Source: RBG-16-66-20 sp052386675
GTDB lineage: Bacteria > Pseudomonadota > Gammaproteobacteria > Burkholderiales > SG8-39
NCBI GenBank assembly: GCA_052386675.1
Contig: JBQTJX010000007.1
Location: 31,126 to 95,125 of the forward strand
DNA: 64,000 nt
Reading direction: 5' to 3'
The position numbers and the translations under genes were made by a program. Under the pieces are notes generated by a model. That model searched no databases. It worked only from the letters and a program-made list of their open reading frames with translations, and was not told the DNA's origin. Shown here in pieces: positions 61,828-64,000 of this stretch (the stretch's first letter is position 1; every line of letters starts with the position of its first letter).

Positions 61828-63905
61828 CATTTGACTCGCATGCCGGGCTGCGCCCCGGCGTCCGGCGACACCAGGAAAATGCCGGGGCCCTCGCCTGACG
61901 CGGCGAGGATCATGCCTTCCGACAGGCCGAATTTCATCTTGCGTGGCGCAAGGTTCGCCACCACCACCACCAGCTTGCCCGCGAGCAGCGCCGGGTCGTA
62001 GGCCGCCTTGATGCCGGCGAACACGGTGCGCTGCGCATCGCCGGTGTCCAGGGTCAGCTTCAGCAGCTTGTCGGCGCCCTCGACGTGCTCGGCCAGCACG
62101 ACCTTCGCGATGCGCAGGTCGAGCTTGGAGAAGTCCTCGATGCTGATCTGGCTGGTCGCTTCCACGGCGTGCTCCTTGGCGGCGTGCTGCTGTTTTTCCG
62201 CGTGCCGCTGCGGGGCGGACACCTGCGGCACGGATTCGATGTTGAACAGGGCGTCGAGCTGCTTGTCCTCGACACGGGTCATGAGGTGCGAGTACGGCTT
62301 GACCTTGTGTCCCTTGGGCAGCGCCCTGAACTGGCCCCAGTCCATGTCCTGGCTTCGAAGATTGAGGAAGTCCCGGACCTTCTCCGCCGTCCGCGGAAGG
62401 ATCGGTCGCAGCATGACCGTCGCGTACCAGAAGAACGTCAGCGCGGTCGAGCAGACGCGCTGGAGGCGGTCGCTCTCGGCGGGAACCTTCGCCAGGTCCC
62501 AGGGCTTCTGCCGGTCGATGTACTCGTTGACCTCGTCCAGCAGGTGGCCGATCTCGCGAACCGCCTTGCCGAATTCACGATCGGCGTAGAGCAGACCGAT
62601 CGGGGCCCAGCTTTGCTCGTTGCTCTGCAGCTTGATCCTCAATCCCTCGGCGGCGACATCCAGTTCGGAGATCTCCCCGCCGAATCGCTTCGTGAGGAAC
62701 CCGGCGCAACGACTCGCGATGTTTACGTACTTGCCGATCAGGTCGCTGTTGACCCGCGCCACGAAATCGTCCGGATTGAAGTCTATGTCCTCGACCGCCG
62801 CATTCAGCTTGGCCGCGATGTAGTACCGCAGCCACTCCGGATTCATGCCGAGCTCGAGGTAGCGCAGCGGGTCGATCCCGGTGCCGCGCGACTTGGACAT
62901 CTTCTCGCCCGAGACGCCGATGAAGCCGTGCACGAAGACGTGGTCGGGCACTTTGTAGGGCGCGCCGGCGAAGTGCAGCATCGCCGGCCAGAACAGGGTG
63001 TGGAAGTAGATGATGTCCTTGCCGATGAAGTGGATCTGCTCGTGCCCGGCCAGGACCTCCTGCCAGTCGAGCCCCTTCTTGCCGCAATAGTTCTGCAGGC
63101 TGGCGAGGTAGCCGATGGGCGCGTCCAGCCACACGTAGAGATACTTCTCCTCGGCGATATCGGGCACGCGGATGCCGAAGTAGGGCGGATCGCGCGAGAT
63201 GTCCCAGTCGCCGAGCGCCTTTTCGCCCTCGCCGTCGAGCCATTCGACGGCCTTGTTGAACACCTGCGGCTGGACGCGGCCCGGAGCCGCGAGCCACGCG
63301 CGGATGAAATCCTTGCACTTCGGGTCGGAGAGCTTGAAGAAGAAATGGTCGGATGTGCGCAGCTCGGGCCTGGCGCCGGAGAGCGCGGAGTAGGGGTTCT
63401 TCAGCGCGGTGGCCGCGTAGACCGTGCTGCAATTCTCGCAGGCGTCGCCGTACTGGTCCTTCGCGCCGCAATTCGGGCATTCGCCCTTCACATAGCGGTC
63501 GGCGAGGTACATGCCCTTGACCGGGTCGTAGAACTGCTCGACCGGCCTTGTGTAGACGAGGCCGGCTTTCTTCAGGCGCCGGAAGATGTCCTGCGAGCGC
63601 TCAGTGTTCTCCGCAGAATGGGTCGAGTGCCAGTTGTCGTGGGCGATGTGGAAGCCGTCAAGGTACTGCTTGCGGCCGCCGGCGATGCCCGCGACGAACG
63701 CCTCGGGCGTGGTGCCCGCCTTCTCCGCCGCCAGCATGATGGGCGCGCCGTGGGCGTCGTCCGCGCCGACGAAATGCACCTCGTGCCCCTGCATGCGCTG
63801 GAAGCGCACCCAGATGTCGGCCTGGATGTACTCCATGATGTGCCCGATGTGGAACGCGCCGTTGGCGTACGGCAGGGCCGTGGTGACGAATAGCCGGCGG
63901 GGCAT
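61827..63905 (-). CDS. metG: Methionyl-tRNA synthetase
   Basis: A 692-residue class I synthetase that charges tRNA-Met. It has the HIGH motif in GAFHIGHIMEYIQADIW, a zinc knuckle (CPNCGAKDQYGDACENC), the KMSKS loop in GEKMSKSRGTGID, and a C-terminal EMAP/OB tRNA-binding domain (ISIEDFSKLDLRIAKVV ... RKMKFGLSEGMILAAS), giving the long E. coli-type form. A TAAAAT hexamer (complement of 63928-63933) lies 22 nt before the ATG. Confidence 0.98.
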   Translation of the reverse strand: MPRRLFVTTALPYANGAFHIGHIMEYIQADIWVRFQRMQGHEVHFVGADDAHGAPIMLAAEKAGTTPEAFVAGIAGGRKQYLDGFHIAHDNWHSTHSAENTERSQDIFRRLKKAGLVYTRPVEQFYDPVKGMYLADRYVKGECPNCGAKDQYGDACENCSTVYAATALKNPYSALSGARPELRTSDHFFFKLSDPKCKDFIRAWLAAPGRVQPQVFNKAVEWLDGEGEKALGDWDISRDPPYFGIRVPDIAEEKYLYVWLDAPIGYLASLQNYCGKKGLDWQEVLAGHEQIHFIGKDIIYFHTLFWPAMLHFAGAPYKVPDHVFVHGFIGVSGEKMSKSRGTGIDPLRYLELGMNPEWLRYYIAAKLNAAVEDIDFNPDDFVARVNSDLIGKYVNIASRCAGFLTKRFGGEISELDVAAEGLRIKLQSNEQSWAPIGLLYADREFGKAVREIGHLLDEVNEYIDRQKPWDLAKVPAESDRLQRVCSTALTFFWYATVMLRPILPRTAEKVRDFLNLRSQDMDWGQFRALPKGHKVKPYSHLMTRVEDKQLDALFNIESVPQVSAPQRHAEKQQHAAKEHAVEATSQISIEDFSKLDLRIAKVVLAEHVEGADKLLKLTLDTGDAQRTVFAGIKAAYDPALLAGKLVVVVANLAPRKMKFGLSEGMILAASGEGPGIFLVSPDAGAQPGMRVK

Positions 63906-63948
63906 TTGCTGCTCAGGTAAAACAGTAATTTTAGCTTACACCGCACGC

Positions 63949-64000
63949 ATGCCCCTCAAAGAACCGGACGTACGGGCGGTCCTCGCCAATTGCCTTGGGG
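63949..64000 (+). CDS. Start of a divergent gene (partial at window edge)
   Basis: Seventeen codons are visible from ATG 63949 (MPLKEPDVRAVLANCLG) before the window ends. They are too few to identify. The gene divergent from metG is often the Mrp/ApbC iron-sulfur carrier in proteobacteria, but these residues do not clearly match its usual N-terminus. Presented as a possible coding start only. Confidence 0.35.
   Translation, partial: MPLKEPDVRAVLANCLG

Noticed and set aside
63949..64000. Naming the right-edge gene mrp/apbC
   Set aside because: Only 17 codons are visible and they do not clearly match the Mrp N-terminus; the neighbourhood alone is not enough.

Overview
The window reads as chromosomal DNA of a GC-rich betaproteobacterium, most likely Burkholderiales-like. 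The support is three-fold: two Bug/TctC-type periplasmic receptors (a family strongly expanded in Burkholderiales), housekeeping neighbourhoods such as nudJ-mnmA-purB, queA-tgt-yajC-secD-secF and purM/perM-hda-pcnB-folK, and strongly GC-biased codon use. This is inference from gene content, since no rRNA is present.

Layout. 0-9 kb: 5' part of nadE (running off the left end), a small TumE/TumA-like toxin-antitoxin pair translationally coupled to an M20 carbamoylase, corA, a NUDIX-SDR pair, an aminotransferase, a membrane glutaredoxin, nudJ and mnmA. 9-19 kb: a GST, purB, a secreted alpha/beta hydrolase, a membrane-fused spermidine-synthase-like protein, then the reverse-strand secretion and queuosine block (secF, secD, yajC, tgt, queA) and a tRNA-Leu(CAA). 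19.6-25.8 kb: a complete diffusible-signal-factor (DSF) signalling locus, rpfG and rpfC on the plus strand and rpfF on the minus strand. Between them lie two convergent genes that I do not know as part of any rpf system: a heme-oxygenase-like diiron oxidase with a full ligand set, and a COQ4-like protein cotranscribed with rpfF. This is my best candidate for an undescribed system. 26-41 kb: gamma-glutamyltranspeptidase, a housekeeping reverse-strand operon (deoxynucleoside kinase, DUF486, folK, pcnB, HAD phosphatase, hda, AI-2E/PerM), divergent purM, a Bug receptor with an amidohydrolase, a DMT transporter and dnaE.

41.4-53.5 kb is an accessory catabolic region: SDR, TIM-barrel lactonase-type hydrolase, metallo-beta-lactamase-fold hydrolase, HpcH/RhmA aldolase, 2-hydroxyacid dehydrogenase, orphan molybdopterin oxidoreductase, LysR regulator, uronate-dehydrogenase-like enzyme, sulfatase, Bug receptor and NTF2-like protein. 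It is punctuated by three identical 20-bp palindromes, one at each end and one in the middle. A closely related palindrome lies inside mnmA. 53.5-58.2 kb holds an oxamate carbamoyltransferase-type set (DUF2877, carbamate kinase, DUF1116, FdrA) read outward from a 20-bp bidirectional promoter. 58-64 kb: a FAD-linked oxidase, a pilin-like small protein, a ribbon-helix-helix regulator with a SulP transporter, metG and the first codons of a divergent gene.

Two genome-style features recur. Many genes have an AT-rich -10-like hexamer only 5-11 nt before the start codon, suggesting widespread leaderless or near-leaderless transcripts. Two long REP-like palindromes sit at convergent gene ends. All assignments rest on reading the sequence and on recalled family knowledge; no database search was run.
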